Source of the DNA: Hyphomicrobiales bacterium
GTDB lineage: Bacteria; Pseudomonadota; Alphaproteobacteria; Rhizobiales; Devosiaceae
Direction: 5' to 3'
DNA: 5,943 bases
Assembly: GCA_028290345.1 (NCBI GenBank)
Contig: JAQGKB010000300.1
Location: 1 to 5,943 of the forward strand
Part shown: piece by piece, positions 5,940 through 5,943 of the stretch
Layout of the letters: every line of letters starts with the position of its first letter
Position numbering within the stretch: the first letter of the stretch is position 1
Position numbers and translations under genes: made by a program
Notes under the pieces: model-generated
Database searches by the model: none
What the model was told of the DNA's origin: nothing
The model's input: the letters and a program-made list of their open reading frames with translations, nothing else

Positions 5940-5943
5940 AATG

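Noticed and set aside
1..5943. CRISPR arrays, tRNA or rRNA genes, insertion sequences
   Set aside because: No regularly spaced repeats, no tRNA-like cloverleaf with conserved positions, no rRNA sequence and no transposase were seen on either strand.

Overview
The window looks like chromosomal DNA of a GC-rich alphaproteobacterium. Hyphomicrobiales (rhizobia, possibly Mesorhizobium or a relative) is the best guess. The reasons are the strong G/C bias at third codon positions, the presence of a ribbon-helix-helix domain of the alphaproteobacterial RHH_4 type, a bacterial transglutaminase-like cysteine proteinase (BTLCP), and at the right edge a CGTCACCCTCGGG...GAGGATGACG palindromic intergenic repeat of a kind I associate with rhizobial genomes. 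The genus is an inference from reading alone.

Layout, left to right. Bases 1-72 are probably the last 23 codons of an unidentified + strand gene, followed by a perfect 10-bp hairpin (102-126). About 300 bp of non-coding DNA follows, with a candidate promoter at 164-193. A compact three-gene + strand operon then runs from 431 to 4682. Its genes are a type I secretion ABC transporter with a degenerate C39-like N-terminal domain (LapB/LssB type), an HlyD-family membrane fusion protein (LapC type) that overlaps it by 4 bp, and, after a 2-bp gap, a small protein joining a ribbon-helix-helix DNA-binding domain to a PAS-like sensor domain. Convergent to this operon, on the - strand (5672-4713), lies a secreted LapG-like cysteine protease of the BTLCP family. 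An 18-bp perfect palindrome sits between the two stop codons. The right end (5673-5943) is non-coding: an AT-rich upstream region with tandem repeats, a GC-rich block and the 89-bp palindromic repeat.

How the genes may work together. In Pseudomonas, LapB and LapC, with the outer-membrane channel LapE, secrete a giant RTX adhesin that is held at the cell surface by an N-terminal plug. The periplasmic protease LapG releases the adhesin, and the c-di-GMP receptor LapD restrains LapG. This window holds the inner-membrane secretion pair and the protease, but neither an adhesin, an outer-membrane channel nor LapD. In their place is the co-transcribed RHH-PAS protein, which could be a dedicated transcriptional regulator of the module. 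AATTCG motifs occur upstream of both the operon and the protease gene and are possible, unproven, shared operator sites. The RHH-PAS fusion and its link to the adhesin-type secretion/protease pair are the most interesting aspect of the window.
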